From positions 310,001 to 374,000 of the forward strand of contig NZ_RBXJ01000002.1 in assembly GCF_003635115.1 (NCBI RefSeq): 64,000 nt of DNA, in the 5' to 3' direction. Source of the DNA: Microbacterium sp. AG1240 (GTDB lineage: Bacteria > Actinomycetota > Actinomycetes > Actinomycetales > Microbacteriaceae). Below are positions 9,432 through 17,474 of the stretch, one piece after another (positions within the stretch are counted from its first letter, which is position 1; every line of letters begins with the position of its first letter). Made by a program: the position numbers and the translations under genes. A model generated the notes under the pieces. The model worked only from the letters and a program-made list of their open reading frames with translations. It was not told the DNA's origin and did not search any database.

Positions 9432-9460
9432 TTCGCGCATCGCTCGTGAGCAGGTAATAT
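9432..9460 (+). promoter_or_regulatory. Probable promoter of tRNA-Thr(CGT)
   Basis: TTCGCG (9432-9437) and TAATAT (9455-9460) are spaced by 17 bp and lie about 30 bp upstream of the tRNA. The -10 box is close to consensus and the -35 box is weak. Confidence 0.5.
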
Positions 9461-9490
9461 CGGTGATCGTGCATCGCGCGAGCGACGCGC

Positions 9491-9563
9491 GCCACCTTAG
9501 CTCAGACGGCAGAGCGATTCACTCGTAATGAATAGGTCAAGGGTTCGATTCCCTTAGGTGGCT
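9491..9563 (+). tRNA. tRNA-Thr(CGT)
   Basis: This 73-nt cloverleaf reads ACG threonine codons. The acceptor stem GCCACCT pairs with AGGTGGC, and the D arm is TAGCTCAGACGGCAGAGC. The anticodon stem ATTCA/TGAAT holds the loop CTCGTAA, giving anticodon CGT at 9524-9526. The T arm is GGGTTCGATTCCC. CCA is not encoded. Confidence 0.97.
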
Positions 9564-9570
9564 CCGGAAG

Positions 9571-9594
9571 AACGGGCCGCTCCGGCGGCCCGTT
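9571..9594 (+). terminator. Terminator after tRNA-Thr
   Basis: A perfect 10-bp stem AACGGGCCGC/GCGGCCCGTT with a TCCG loop begins 8 bases after the tRNA and runs into TTTCCC. It fits an intrinsic terminator that ends the tRNA transcript before the next gene. Confidence 0.75.
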
Positions 9595-9615
9595 TCCCGT
9601 ATCCCGGGGAGGATC

Positions 9616-10008
9616 ATGTCGGCCGTCGATGCGATCGTCGAGATCTTCACGTGGATCGGTTTCGGTGCCGGCGCTCTGTTCGCCGGTGTGGCGTTCGTGC
9701 TGTACATCGCCGACGGCACCTGGGTTCCCGTCCGCGCGATGATCGACGATCTGGGCGACCGCCGGGTCGCACGGTGGTTCGACGACGACGGCGGGGTGGG
9801 CGAGGCAACGCTGACACCCGCCGACGACGAGACGATCGGCAGCGCCGATGCCGCCGACGTCTTCGTGCGCGTCGGATCTCTCGACCGAATGCGGCTGCAC
9901 CGACGGTCGCCGTCGGTGCGCGCGTTCGTGCTCCTCGCTCTCGGGCTCATCGGCCTCGGTGTCGCAGGGCTCGTGATCTCGATCGTCTCCCTCTTCGCGG
10001 CGGGCTGA
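9616..10008 (+). CDS. Small membrane protein of unknown function
   Basis: The 130-residue product has two hydrophobic segments: one near the N terminus (IGFGAGALFAGVAFVLYIA) and one at the C terminus (AFVLLALGLIGLGVAGLVISIVSLF). An acidic cytoplasmic or extracytoplasmic linker lies between them. A good ribosome binding site GGGGAGGA (9606-9612) precedes the ATG. I recognise no characterised family. It stands alone between the tRNA terminator and a long intergenic region. Confidence 0.75.
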   Translation: MSAVDAIVEIFTWIGFGAGALFAGVAFVLYIADGTWVPVRAMIDDLGDRRVARWFDDDGGVGEATLTPADDETIGSADAADVFVRVGSLDRMRLHRRSPSVRAFVLLALGLIGLGVAGLVISIVSLFAAG

Positions 10009-10245
10009 CGGCCTAGGCGCGACGGGCGCGGCGCCCGCCCGCCTCCGGTCCGCGCCCCCGCCTCGGGTCCGGCTCGCCTCGTGTCCGCCCCCGCATCAAT
10101 CCCCGCGCCCGCCCCGGCCGCCCCGATCCGACCGAACTCAGGCTCGATGGTGGACGACCCCGCGACACGCCGGGCCCGGAGGGGGCAGCCCGGCGATCAG
10201 CCTGAGTACGTGCCAGGCGACGCGCGGGCGTCGTACGCTCGGGGG
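10009..10245 (+). other. 237-bp intergenic region with nested inverted repeats
   Basis: No gene was found here. ACTCAGGCT (10136-10144) pairs with AGCCTGAGT (10199-10207). A GCCGGGC/GCCCGGC pair (about 10169-10194) is nested inside, so the region can fold as a two-stem structure. The promoter of the next gene (TACGCT at 10234-10239) lies at its right edge. Confidence 0.4.
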
Positions 10246-10827
10246 ATGACCCGGGCCCTTTTCATCGTCGACGTCCAGAACGACTTCACCGAGCACGGAG
10301 CGCTCGGTGTCGCGGGCGGCGACGCCGTTGCGCAGCGCATCTCGGCGTTCCTCGACGAGCACGCCGGAGAGTATGCGCTCGTGGTCGCCTCGCGCGACTG
10401 GCACGACGGCGACAACGACAACGGCGGACACTTCGCCCAGGGGCAGCCCGACTTCGTCGACACCTGGCCGGTGCACTGCGTCGGCGGCACCTTCGGCGCC
10501 GAGTACGACGAGGGCTTCGACACCTCGGCCGTGACGCACCACCTCAAGAAGGGGCAGGGGAAGCCTGCCTACTCGCTCTTCGAGGGCGTCGGCGATGACG
10601 GCACGACGGCCGCGCAGCTGCTCGATGAGCACAGCATCCGCGACATCGACGTCGTCGGGCTCGCCACCGACTACTGCGTTCGCGCTTCGGCGCTCGACGC
10701 GCTCGCAGCCGGTCGCGGCGTGCGTGTGTTCACCGACCTCGTCGCCGGTGTGCACCCCGACTCGAGCGCGGCGGCTCTGACCGAGATCGCCGCGGCCGGC
10801 GCGCGGGTCGTCGACTCGCGCGGCTGA
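10246..10827 (+). CDS. Isochorismatase-family hydrolase, probable nicotinamidase
   Basis: This enzyme probably deamidates nicotinamide to nicotinate for NAD salvage. The 193-residue protein has the cysteine-hydrolase triad in family positions: Asp9 (FIVDVQNDF), a Lys in HHLKKGQ, and Cys144 in GLATDYCVRASA. A PncA-like metal site region SRDWHDGD is followed by a downstream His. An upstream frame extension exists, but the ATG at 10246 is exactly 6 bp after TACGCT (10234-10239), fitting leaderless initiation. It converges with the next gene, leaving only 4 bases. A non-nicotinamide isochorismatase-like hydrolase is possible but less likely. Confidence 0.85.
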   Translation: MTRALFIVDVQNDFTEHGALGVAGGDAVAQRISAFLDEHAGEYALVVASRDWHDGDNDNGGHFAQGQPDFVDTWPVHCVGGTFGAEYDEGFDTSAVTHHLKKGQGKPAYSLFEGVGDDGTTAAQLLDEHSIRDIDVVGLATDYCVRASALDALAAGRGVRVFTDLVAGVHPDSSAAALTEIAAAGARVVDSRG

Positions 10828-10831
10828 CGGG

Positions 10832-11032
10832 TCAGAAGCCGCTCGGCCGCATCCACGCGGCTTTGCCCTCGGCGCGGCGCGATGCCGCCTCGGGCGACTG
10901 ATCGGGCTCGGCTCCCGCGCGCAGCATATCGTCGCGCGGAGCCTCGGCGGCGTCGCGGTCTCGTCGCCGACGCCACACGACACCCGCGGTCACGAGACCG
11001 CCGAGGAAGAGGAACGGGATGAGCGGGAACAT
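10832..11032 (-). CDS. Small single-pass membrane protein
   Basis: The 66-residue product has one N-terminal hydrophobic helix (LIPFLFLGGLVTAGVVW). An Arg cluster and a hydrophilic tail ending AAWMRPSGF follow. The ATG follows a TAGGCT box by 6 bp on the minus strand, which supports it as a real leaderless gene. Function is unknown. It is convergent with the nicotinamidase gene. Confidence 0.65.
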   Translation of the reverse strand: MFPLIPFLFLGGLVTAGVVWRRRRDRDAAEAPRDDMLRAGAEPDQSPEAASRRAEGKAAWMRPSGF

Positions 11033-11071
11033 ACCGCGAGCCTAGGCACGCTCCGCCGCACCGGGAAGGGG

Positions 11072-11857
11072 CTAGGCCGGCTCGACGTCGTCGCCGACGC
11101 GTACGGTGCCGCCGCCGTCGACGGGAAGGAGCAGGATGCCGAGCGTGGCCTCGTCCTGACCGAACTCGGTCGTGAGCAGACGCAGCAGCCGAGCATCGCG
11201 AACGCCCGTGTCGGGGTTGGCCATGATGGCGGCGCATCGTCCGATCGGTCGTTGCACCTCGAACTCCGTCGCGCCGATGCGCACGCGGCCGGTCCACGCC
11301 AGTTCGTCCCAGGGGGCGGTGCCGGTGACCACGATGTTCGAGCGGAAGCGCCGATCGTCCACGGGGGCGTCGACGGCGGCGTCGACCGCGGCGACAGATG
11401 CCGAGCCGTGGAGAGACACATATCCGCGGGGGCGGTCCTGGAATCGCGAGGTGAGACCGTCCCCGACCAGGCGCACGCCGTCGGCGGGGAGGCGACGCGC
11501 GTCGCTCGAGGCGGCGACGAACGCCGAGACGGCCTGCTCGAGCTCGGCGCGGCCCGCGTCGTCGAGCCCGGATTCGACCAGTTCGGTGTCTCCGTCATGG
11601 ATGCTGACCCGCAACGTCTCATCGTCGAGGCGCAATCGTAGCCGCGCGAGCGACGGGAAGTCCATGAGCGCGAGGCCCTGGCTCTTCGGCCAGTAGTCGA
11701 GGCCGTCCTGCTCGCGCGGCTCGACGTCATCGGTGAATCGGAACGCGAGCACACGGTCGCCCGCGATGCGTCCGTCGGCCTGAACCGTGAGCTCGTGGCG
11801 CGGTTCGGGAGTGAAGCCTTTGACGGGGTAGCGGTAGAGGGCGGTGACGTGGGGCAC
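11072..11857 (-). CDS. MOSC-domain protein (molybdenum cofactor sulfurase-like)
   Basis: This protein has an N-terminal MOSC beta-barrel (VTALYRYPVKGF) and a C-terminal MOSC domain. It carries the conserved cysteine motif QRPIGRCAAIMANPDTGVRD, used in sulfur or molybdenum-cofactor binding. Related proteins act in N-hydroxylated compound reduction or Moco sulfuration, and the partner here is unknown. I start it at the GTG at 11857 because the domain begins there. The frame stays open 33 codons upstream to 11956, so a longer form is possible. It is divergent from nhaA. Confidence 0.8.
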   Translation of the reverse strand: MPHVTALYRYPVKGFTPEPRHELTVQADGRIAGDRVLAFRFTDDVEPREQDGLDYWPKSQGLALMDFPSLARLRLRLDDETLRVSIHDGDTELVESGLDDAGRAELEQAVSAFVAASSDARRLPADGVRLVGDGLTSRFQDRPRGYVSLHGSASVAAVDAAVDAPVDDRRFRSNIVVTGTAPWDELAWTGRVRIGATEFEVQRPIGRCAAIMANPDTGVRDARLLRLLTTEFGQDEATLGILLLPVDGGGTVRVGDDVEPA

Positions 11858-12093
11858 GCCCCATCTTTTCACTGGGTCAGCGCGAAACGAGGACGTGTCC
11901 GCGCCCGTCTCTTTGACGCCCGCGTCTCCGATGAGTCGCATCGACCCCGGACGCACGCGCCGCGCGCGGGCACCGAGGCGGTCGCGATCGAGGCGGCGGC
12001 TCGGCGGGTGGCCTGCGGACGGTAGAATAGGGGAGGCGCGTCGGGAAGTCTGGTCGACATTCTTCTCATCGACCCCAGCGAGGTTTCTCTCCT

Positions 12094-13428
12094 ATGCCCG
12101 ATACGTCTGCGTCCACTTCTCGATTTCCCCGCTGGCCGGGGCGCTCTGAAGCCACCCGCATCACCGGCCTTCTCCGCAAGGAGGCCGTCGGCGGGATCCT
12201 CCTCGTCGTGGCGGCTGCCATCGCGATCGTGTGGGCCAACTCGCCCGTGTCCGAGGCATACTTCGGGCTGCGCGATTTCCGCATCGGCTACGAGCCGTGG
12301 CATCTCGACCTCACGCTCGGAACGTGGGCGGCCGACGGGCTGCTGGCGGTGTTCTTCTTCCTCGTCGGGCTGGAACTCAAACGCGAGGTCGTCGCGGGAG
12401 ACCTGCGCAAGTTCAGCACGGCCATCGTGCCGATCACGGCAGCCGTCGGCGGCGTGGCCGTTCCGGCGCTGATCTACACCGCCATCGTCTGGAGCGAGCC
12501 GTCGCTGCGCACCGGCTGGGCCATCCCCACGGCCACCGATATCGCCTTCGCGGTCGCCGTCCTCGCGCTCGTCGGGTCCCACCTGCCGACGCCGCTGCGG
12601 GTCTTCCTTCTGACGCTCGCCGTCGTCGACGATCTGATCGCGATCCTCATCATCGCCGTTTTCTACACGGCCGAGATCGCCATCCTGCCCCTCGTCATCT
12701 CCGTCGCGGTGATCGCCGTCTACGGCTTCCTGGCGCAGCGATACCGCACCCTGTTCCGCGAGAAGGCGTTCGCCGCGTGGCTCATCCTCCTGCCGCTCGG
12801 CTTCGTCGCCTGGGCGTTCCTGCACGCATCCGGCATCCACGCCACCATCGCCGGCGTCGCGCTGGCCTTCACCATCCCGGTGCGGCCCGGTAAATCCGAG
12901 CCGTCCGCGACCGCGGGCCTCGCCGAGGAGTTCGAGCACCGCTTCCGGCCGCTGTCGGCGGGCTTCGCCGTCCCCGTCTTCGCGTTCTTCGCCGCGGGAG
13001 TCGCCGTCGGCGGGGTGGAGGGGATCATCCGCGCGGCGACCGATCCGGTCACCATCGGCATCGTCGTCGGTCTCGTGCTGGGTAAGCCGATCGGCATCGT
13101 GCTCTCGGTGCGCCTGCTGACGTGGGTGACACGCGTGCGGCTCGACCCGGCACTGAAGTGGATCGACCTGATCGGGGTGGGTCTTCTCGCCGGTATCGGG
13201 TTCACCGTGTCGTTGCTGATCGCGGAGCTCAGCTTCGGGGCCGAGAGCCTCCACGGCGACGACGCGAAGATCGCGATCATGATCGCATCGTTGCTCGCCT
13301 CGATCCTCGCCTCGTGCGTGCTGGTCGCCCGCAATCGCCAGTACCGGCGCATCGCCCTCGCCGAGACCGTGGACGAGGACGGCGATGGAACCCCCGACGT
13401 CTACCAGAGCCCGTCGCGGTCTTCGTAG
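12094..13428 (+). CDS. nhaA: Na+/H+ antiporter NhaA
   Basis: This electrogenic sodium/proton antiporter of the cytoplasmic membrane serves pH and salt homeostasis. The 444-residue product has about 12 hydrophobic helices. The transport-site aspartates lie in IPTATDIAFAVAVL and LAVVDDLIAILII, and the N-terminal LAVFFFLVGLELKRE motif is diagnostic. A -10 box TAGAAT (12023-12028) lies about 60 bp upstream of the ATG, giving a short leader. It is monocistronic. Confidence 0.95.
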   Translation: MPDTSASTSRFPRWPGRSEATRITGLLRKEAVGGILLVVAAAIAIVWANSPVSEAYFGLRDFRIGYEPWHLDLTLGTWAADGLLAVFFFLVGLELKREVVAGDLRKFSTAIVPITAAVGGVAVPALIYTAIVWSEPSLRTGWAIPTATDIAFAVAVLALVGSHLPTPLRVFLLTLAVVDDLIAILIIAVFYTAEIAILPLVISVAVIAVYGFLAQRYRTLFREKAFAAWLILLPLGFVAWAFLHASGIHATIAGVALAFTIPVRPGKSEPSATAGLAEEFEHRFRPLSAGFAVPVFAFFAAGVAVGGVEGIIRAATDPVTIGIVVGLVLGKPIGIVLSVRLLTWVTRVRLDPALKWIDLIGVGLLAGIGFTVSLLIAELSFGAESLHGDDAKIAIMIASLLASILASCVLVARNRQYRRIALAETVDEDGDGTPDVYQSPSRSS

Positions 13429-13476
13429 CCCGACGGGTGCGATCGCACGGTCGCCGCTCACCCGTACAGTGATTCG

Positions 13477-14745
13477 ATGGCTTCCGGTACGCACGGCTCG
13501 GTGAGATCCTTCCTGCTTCGGCTGGGCAAGAAGGTGTGGGTGCGCGCCGCGATGTTCGCGCTCATCGCCGTTGTCTTCGCCCTGGCGGCAGGTTTCATCG
13601 GAGCCGCCGTACCGTTCCGCGTCGTCATCGAGCTCGGACAGAACTCGGTCGATTCGCTCCTGCAGATCATCGCGACGGCGATGCTGACGGCGACGACGTT
13701 CTCGGTCACGGCGATGGTCACCGCGTATTCGTCCGCGACGACGACCGCGACGCCCCGGGCGACGCAGCTGCTCGTGGCAGATCCCACCTCGCAGAACTCG
13801 CTGTCGACCTTCGTGGGCGCGTTCGTCTTCTCGATGGTGGGCATCATCGCCCTGTCGACGGGTTACTACAAGGAACAGGGCCGCACCATCCTCTTCCTCG
13901 GAACGCTTATCGTCATCGCGATCGTCGTCGTCACCCTGATGCGGTGGATCGCCCACCTCGCCGACTTCGGGCGCATGGCCGACGTCATCGATCGCGTCGA
14001 GAAGGCAGCATCCGACTCGATGTCCGCCTACGCTGCGTCGCCGACGCTCGGGGCGCAGCGCCTCGAGCGCATCCCCCCATCGGCGCGGCCGGTGTGGGCT
14101 GAGGACGTCGGCTGCGTCGTGCACATCGACGTGGCCGCGCTCAACCGCACGGCCGCCAAACACGACGCCCAGGTGTACGTCGCGTCGAGCCCCGGGCGCT
14201 CGGCCGACGCCCTGCACCCGCTCCTCTACGTTTCAGGGCAGATGGATGACGACGCGGTGTCAGCGCTCCGGGGCGCGTTCCGGATCGCATCGCACCGCGA
14301 CTACGAGCAGGACCCCCGGCTGGGCATCATCGCCCTTTCCGAGATCGGGAGCCGGGCACTGTCGCCGGCGACGAACGACCCGGGCACGGCGATCGAGATC
14401 ATCGCCGCGTTCCATCGTGTCTTCGCGCTCGCGCTGCGCGCCGACCCCAGCGGCGACGTGTCGTACGAGCGGGTGTGGCTCACCCCTCCCGAACTGGAGA
14501 CGCTGGTCATCGACGCCTTCCGTCCCCTCGCCCGTGACGGGGCATCGATCCTCGAGGTGCACCTGAGGATTCAGAAGTGCCTCGCCGCGCTCGCAGCCAC
14601 CGACCCCTCGCGATCGGCGGTGTTCTCCCGCGCCGCCGACGACGCGCGCGGTCGCGCGAAGGCGGCGATGCCCCGGGCGGATTACCGGGAGCTCCGCAGC
14701 GCCGCCCGCGCGGCCTGGGAGTCGGTCGGCCCTCGGCGGGGTTGA
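13477..14745 (+). CDS. DUF2254 membrane protein
   Basis: This is a predicted integral membrane protein of 422 residues. It has two N-terminal helices and two further helices around residues 105-150. A soluble C-terminal half includes LSPATNDPGTAIEIIAAFHR, a motif of the DUF2254 family. Function is unknown; family members are widespread and single-copy. TACAGT (13465-13470) lies exactly 6 bp upstream of the ATG, suggesting a leaderless transcript separate from nhaA. Confidence 0.85.
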   Translation: MASGTHGSVRSFLLRLGKKVWVRAAMFALIAVVFALAAGFIGAAVPFRVVIELGQNSVDSLLQIIATAMLTATTFSVTAMVTAYSSATTTATPRATQLLVADPTSQNSLSTFVGAFVFSMVGIIALSTGYYKEQGRTILFLGTLIVIAIVVVTLMRWIAHLADFGRMADVIDRVEKAASDSMSAYAASPTLGAQRLERIPPSARPVWAEDVGCVVHIDVAALNRTAAKHDAQVYVASSPGRSADALHPLLYVSGQMDDDAVSALRGAFRIASHRDYEQDPRLGIIALSEIGSRALSPATNDPGTAIEIIAAFHRVFALALRADPSGDVSYERVWLTPPELETLVIDAFRPLARDGASILEVHLRIQKCLAALAATDPSRSAVFSRAADDARGRAKAAMPRADYRELRSAARAAWESVGPRRG

Positions 14746-14846
14746 TGCGGGCGGCCCAGCGTCAGCTCGCGGTTCGAGACGGACGGCGGCCGGCATCCGG
14801 TCCGGGCGCCTGTGGCCGCGCGGCGAATGCGCGATGAGGTGTGCGG

Positions 14847-14919
14847 TGGGCCCCGTGGGGCTCGAACCCACGACCCGCGGATTAAAAGTCCGATGCTCTA
14901 CCGACTGAGCTAGAGGCCC
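14847..14919 (-). tRNA. tRNA-Lys(TTT)
   Basis: On the minus strand a 73-nt cloverleaf has acceptor GGGCCTC pairing with GGGGCCC (one G-U). The D arm is TAGCTCAGTCGGTAGAGC, the anticodon loop is CTTTTAA (anticodon TTT), and the T arm is GTGGGTTCGAGCCCCAC. CCA is not encoded. The surrounding 14746-14846 region contains no gene. Confidence 0.97.
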
Positions 14920-15005
14920 CTGACCTCCCAGCCTACCGGCTGTCGTCGCAGCATCCGATCGCGTGGGCTCGACCGAATGACGTCCTTCGACCCACTCACG
15001 AAAGA

Positions 15006-15045
15006 GCGCCCGGCGCGAAACGGCAGGGCCGCACGCGCCGGGCGC
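15006..15045 (-). terminator. Terminator downstream of the fasciclin lipoprotein
   Basis: A perfect 12-bp inverted repeat (15006-15017 and 15034-15045) with a 16-nt loop is followed on the minus strand by CTCTTTC. A second imperfect GC-rich hairpin lies between it and the gene at about 15052-15105. Confidence 0.6.
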
Positions 15046-15128
15046 ACACAGAAGCGGCCGCCGGTTCCCCTCGCCTGGGTTCCGACGGCCGCCGTTCATG
15101 TCCGACCCGAAGGCCGGTTCCGGTCTGC

Positions 15129-15803
15129 TTACGCAGCCGGGGGCATCAGCACCGTGTCGATGAGGTACACGGTCGCGTTGGCGGTCTGGACGCCACCGCA
15201 GATGACGGCAGCCTGGTCGCCGACCATGATGTTGTCGCCGCTGCCGGTGATGGTCAGGTCAGCGCCGTTGACGGTCGCGAAGGTGCCGTCGATCTCGTCG
15301 GGCGTCATCTGGCCGGGGATCACGTGGTACGTGAGGATCGAGGTCAGCGTGGCGCTGTCGGTCTTCAGAGCCTCGATGGTCGCGGGGTCGATCTTCGCGA
15401 AGGCGTCGTCGACCGGCGCGAAGACGGTGAACTCGTCGCCGTTGAGCGTGTCGACCAGGTCGACGTCGGGGTTGAGCTGGCCGCTGACCGCTGCGGTGAG
15501 CGTGGTCAGGATGGGGTTGTTGGATGCGGCGACCGCAACCGGGTCCTGCGACATGCCCTCGACCGATCCAGCACCGCTGGGAACGGCGGCGGCGTAGTCG
15601 GCGCAGCCGGAGCCGACGAGGTTGGCGGCCGGGTCCATCATGGACTCGCTGGCCGACGGCGACGAGCTCATCGAGGGAGCCGACGATGCCGACTCTTCGC
15701 TGGTGTTGGCTCCACCAGTGGAGCCGCCGGAACAGGCGCTGAGGGCGAAAACGGATGCCACGACAAGGGCGAGGCCACCGGTGATCTTCTTGGTGCTGAG
15801 CAT
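15129..15803 (-). CDS. Fasciclin (FAS1)-domain lipoprotein, MPT70/MPT83-like
   Basis: This exported, lipid-anchored adhesion-type protein has 224 residues. Its signal peptide ends in the lipobox LSAC (Cys24). A Ser-rich linker of about 25 residues precedes a single FAS1 domain containing [19 protein letters not shown] and [11 protein letters not shown]. The ATG is set by an excellent ribosome binding site GGAGGAAT. The open frame continues far upstream but crosses the likely promoter. It is divergent from a SigK/RskA-type pair. In M. tuberculosis the FAS1 proteins MPT70/MPT83 are the main SigK targets, so this is probably the regulated output of that pair. About 75 nt of leader can form three small hairpins. 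Confidence 0.92.
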   Translation of the reverse strand: MLSTKKITGGLALVVASVFALSACSGGSTGGANTSEESASSAPSMSSSPSASESMMDPAANLVGSGCADYAAAVPSGAGSVEGMSQDPVAVAASNNPILTTLTAAVSGQLNPDVDLVDTLNGDEFTVFAPVDDAFAKIDPATIEALKTDSATLTSILTYHVIPGQMTPDEIDGTFATVNGADLTITGSGDNIMVGDQAAVICGGVQTANATVYLIDTVLMPPAA

Positions 15804-15896
15804 GATTCCTCCGAATTTTGGAGCCCGGGGATCGGGCTGCTGCAGGACAAACCCCGGTGCGGGGGTCTGGCACACCGTGGAGGCGGTGTACAGGCT

Positions 15897-15923
15897 GTTC
15901 GGGACGGGTGCCGAAACGGATTG
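15897..15923 (-). promoter_or_regulatory. Candidate SigK-type promoter of the fasciclin gene
   Basis: On the minus strand CAATCC (15923-15918) and CCGAAC (15902-15897) are spaced by 15 nt. They lie about 95 bp upstream of the fasciclin ATG. From memory, the mycobacterial SigK consensus is CCATCC at -35 and CCGAAT at -10, so both boxes differ by one base. The match is seen; its use by the adjacent sigma factor is inferred. Confidence 0.5.
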
Positions 15924-16050
15924 ACCTTCTACGAAATTTCTTTCTCGAAGCGACCGATGCGTGTCTTCGCATAAGAGATGCATGACTTTGCATGAAACGC
16001 CCAGCGTCTCGCGCGCCGTCTCACGCCGGGGAGTGGGGCATGCTTGTCTC

Positions 16051-16641
16051 ATGGTCATCGACGGTGTGGAAGTTCCCGAAGAGGGGGGCGACCACGTCGA
16101 TCACGTGGGTGAGCTCCTCCAGCGGGTCGCCGCGGGCGATAACACCGCCTTCGCCCGCCTCTACGACATGATGTCGTCGCGAGTGTTCGGCCTGGTTCTG
16201 CGCGTGCTCGTCGACCGCTCCCAGAGCGAAGAAGTGCTGCAGGAAGTGTTCCTCGAGATCTGGCAATCCGCTTCGAAGTTCGCTCCGAACAGAGGTCAGG
16301 GAAGATCGTGGGTGCTCACAATGGCTCACCGTCGAGCGGTCGATCGCGTGCGATCGTCGCAGGCGAGTGCCGATCGTGATGTACGCGTGGGCTTCCGTGA
16401 TCTCGAGGCCCCCCGTGACGATGTCGCGGAGAGCGTCGAGATGAGAATTGAAGGACGACGGGTCGCTGAAGCCGTCGCTGCGCTTCCAGAAGCGCAGCGT
16501 GAAGCGATCACCCTCGCTTACTACGGGGGGTACAGCCAGAGTGAGATCGCCACGCTCCTGGGGTCGCCGTTGGGCACGATTAAGACACGAATGCGGGACG
16601 GCTTGTCCCGCCTGAGGACCCTGATGGGGGTGACGACATGA
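16051..16641 (+). CDS. sigK: ECF sigma factor, SigK-like
   Basis: This 196-residue group IV sigma factor has region 2 ([35 protein letters not shown]) and region 4 ([45 protein letters not shown], cited here only as the helix-turn-helix region near residues 140-185). It should direct RNA polymerase to a small regulon that includes the divergent fasciclin gene. The ATG at 16051 is preceded 6 bp upstream by CATGCT; upstream in-frame ATGs would enter the shared promoter. It overlaps the anti-sigma gene (ATGA), typical of co-regulated pairs. The SigK label rests on homology to that group plus its RskA-like and FAS1 neighbours. Confidence 0.88.
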   Translation: MVIDGVEVPEEGGDHVDHVGELLQRVAAGDNTAFARLYDMMSSRVFGLVLRVLVDRSQSEEVLQEVFLEIWQSASKFAPNRGQGRSWVLTMAHRRAVDRVRSSQASADRDVRVGFRDLEAPRDDVAESVEMRIEGRRVAEAVAALPEAQREAITLAYYGGYSQSEIATLLGSPLGTIKTRMRDGLSRLRTLMGVTT

Positions 16642-17411
16642 ACGAGAGCACGTTCGCGGAACTTGCGACGGGCTTTGCGCTGAGCGCCCTGTCGGCCGCC
16701 GACCGACGGGACTTCGAAGCCGCACTCGCCGAGCACCCCGAATGGGAGAAGCACGTGCGTACCGAGGCAGAAACCGTCTTGTTGCTCGCCGACACCGTCG
16801 AGCCGGTCGTACCGCCAGCGTCGATCCGCGAGGAGCTGATGGCGCGCATCCTGGTGACGCCGCAGACACCGGATGCTGCGTCCGACCCCGACGAGGAAGA
16901 CTTCGCCGCCGCGGGCCCCGCCCCGGTGACCGCGTCCGCCCGCGCCGCCACGGGAGGGATGCGACGCCGGTGGTTCACACTGGCCGCCTCGATCGTGGCC
17001 GTACTCGCCCTCGGGTTCGGTGCCGTGACGATCGGGCAGCAGTTGACGCGCCCGGCCGCCGTAGTCGCCCTCGAGCAGATCCAGGGCGCCCCCGATGCGC
17101 AGTCGGCCTCCGTCACTCTCACCGGCGGCGGGGAAGCCACCGCCCACTGGTCGGCCGAGCGCGGCGAGGTCGTGCTGGTCTCCGACGGGATGCCCGCGAT
17201 CGCCGACGACCAGACGTTCGAGCTCTGGTACGTGCGAGGGGGTTCGGCGATCCCGGCGGGAACGTTCGGTCCGACCGACGGCACCGCCACCGCTCTTCTC
17301 GCCGGCGCCTACCAGCCCGGAGACACGATCGCGGTCACGATCGAGCCCGACGGTGGATCGCCCACGGGCGTGCCGACGGGCGACCCGATCGTCGCGATCG
17401 CCACGGCCTGA
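16638..17411 (+). CDS. RskA-like membrane anti-sigma factor
   Basis: The 257-residue product has an N-terminal cytoplasmic anti-sigma domain (FAELATGFALSALSAADRRDFE). A single transmembrane helix spans about residues 112-133, and an extracytoplasmic RskA domain contains FELWYVRGGSAIPAGTF. It should hold the upstream sigma factor inactive until cleaved or rearranged by a signal. No zinc-binding HxxxCxxC motif is present, as in M. tuberculosis RskA. The start overlaps the sigma gene by 4 bases. Confidence 0.9.
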   Translation: MNESTFAELATGFALSALSAADRRDFEAALAEHPEWEKHVRTEAETVLLLADTVEPVVPPASIREELMARILVTPQTPDAASDPDEEDFAAAGPAPVTASARAATGGMRRRWFTLAASIVAVLALGFGAVTIGQQLTRPAAVVALEQIQGAPDAQSASVTLTGGGEATAHWSAERGEVVLVSDGMPAIADDQTFELWYVRGGSAIPAGTFGPTDGTATALLAGAYQPGDTIAVTIEPDGGSPTGVPTGDPIVAIATA

Positions 17412-17474
17412 GGCGCATGGGTCGAGGATGCCGCGCAGCATCCGACCCCGATCCGCCGCGGGTAGCCTTGATGG

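Noticed and set aside
12066..14217. Long minus-strand open frames opposite nhaA and the DUF2254 gene
   Set aside because: High-GC DNA gives long antisense frames. These are rich in Arg, Asp, Gly and His and lack any domain, while the plus-strand products are clear membrane proteins.
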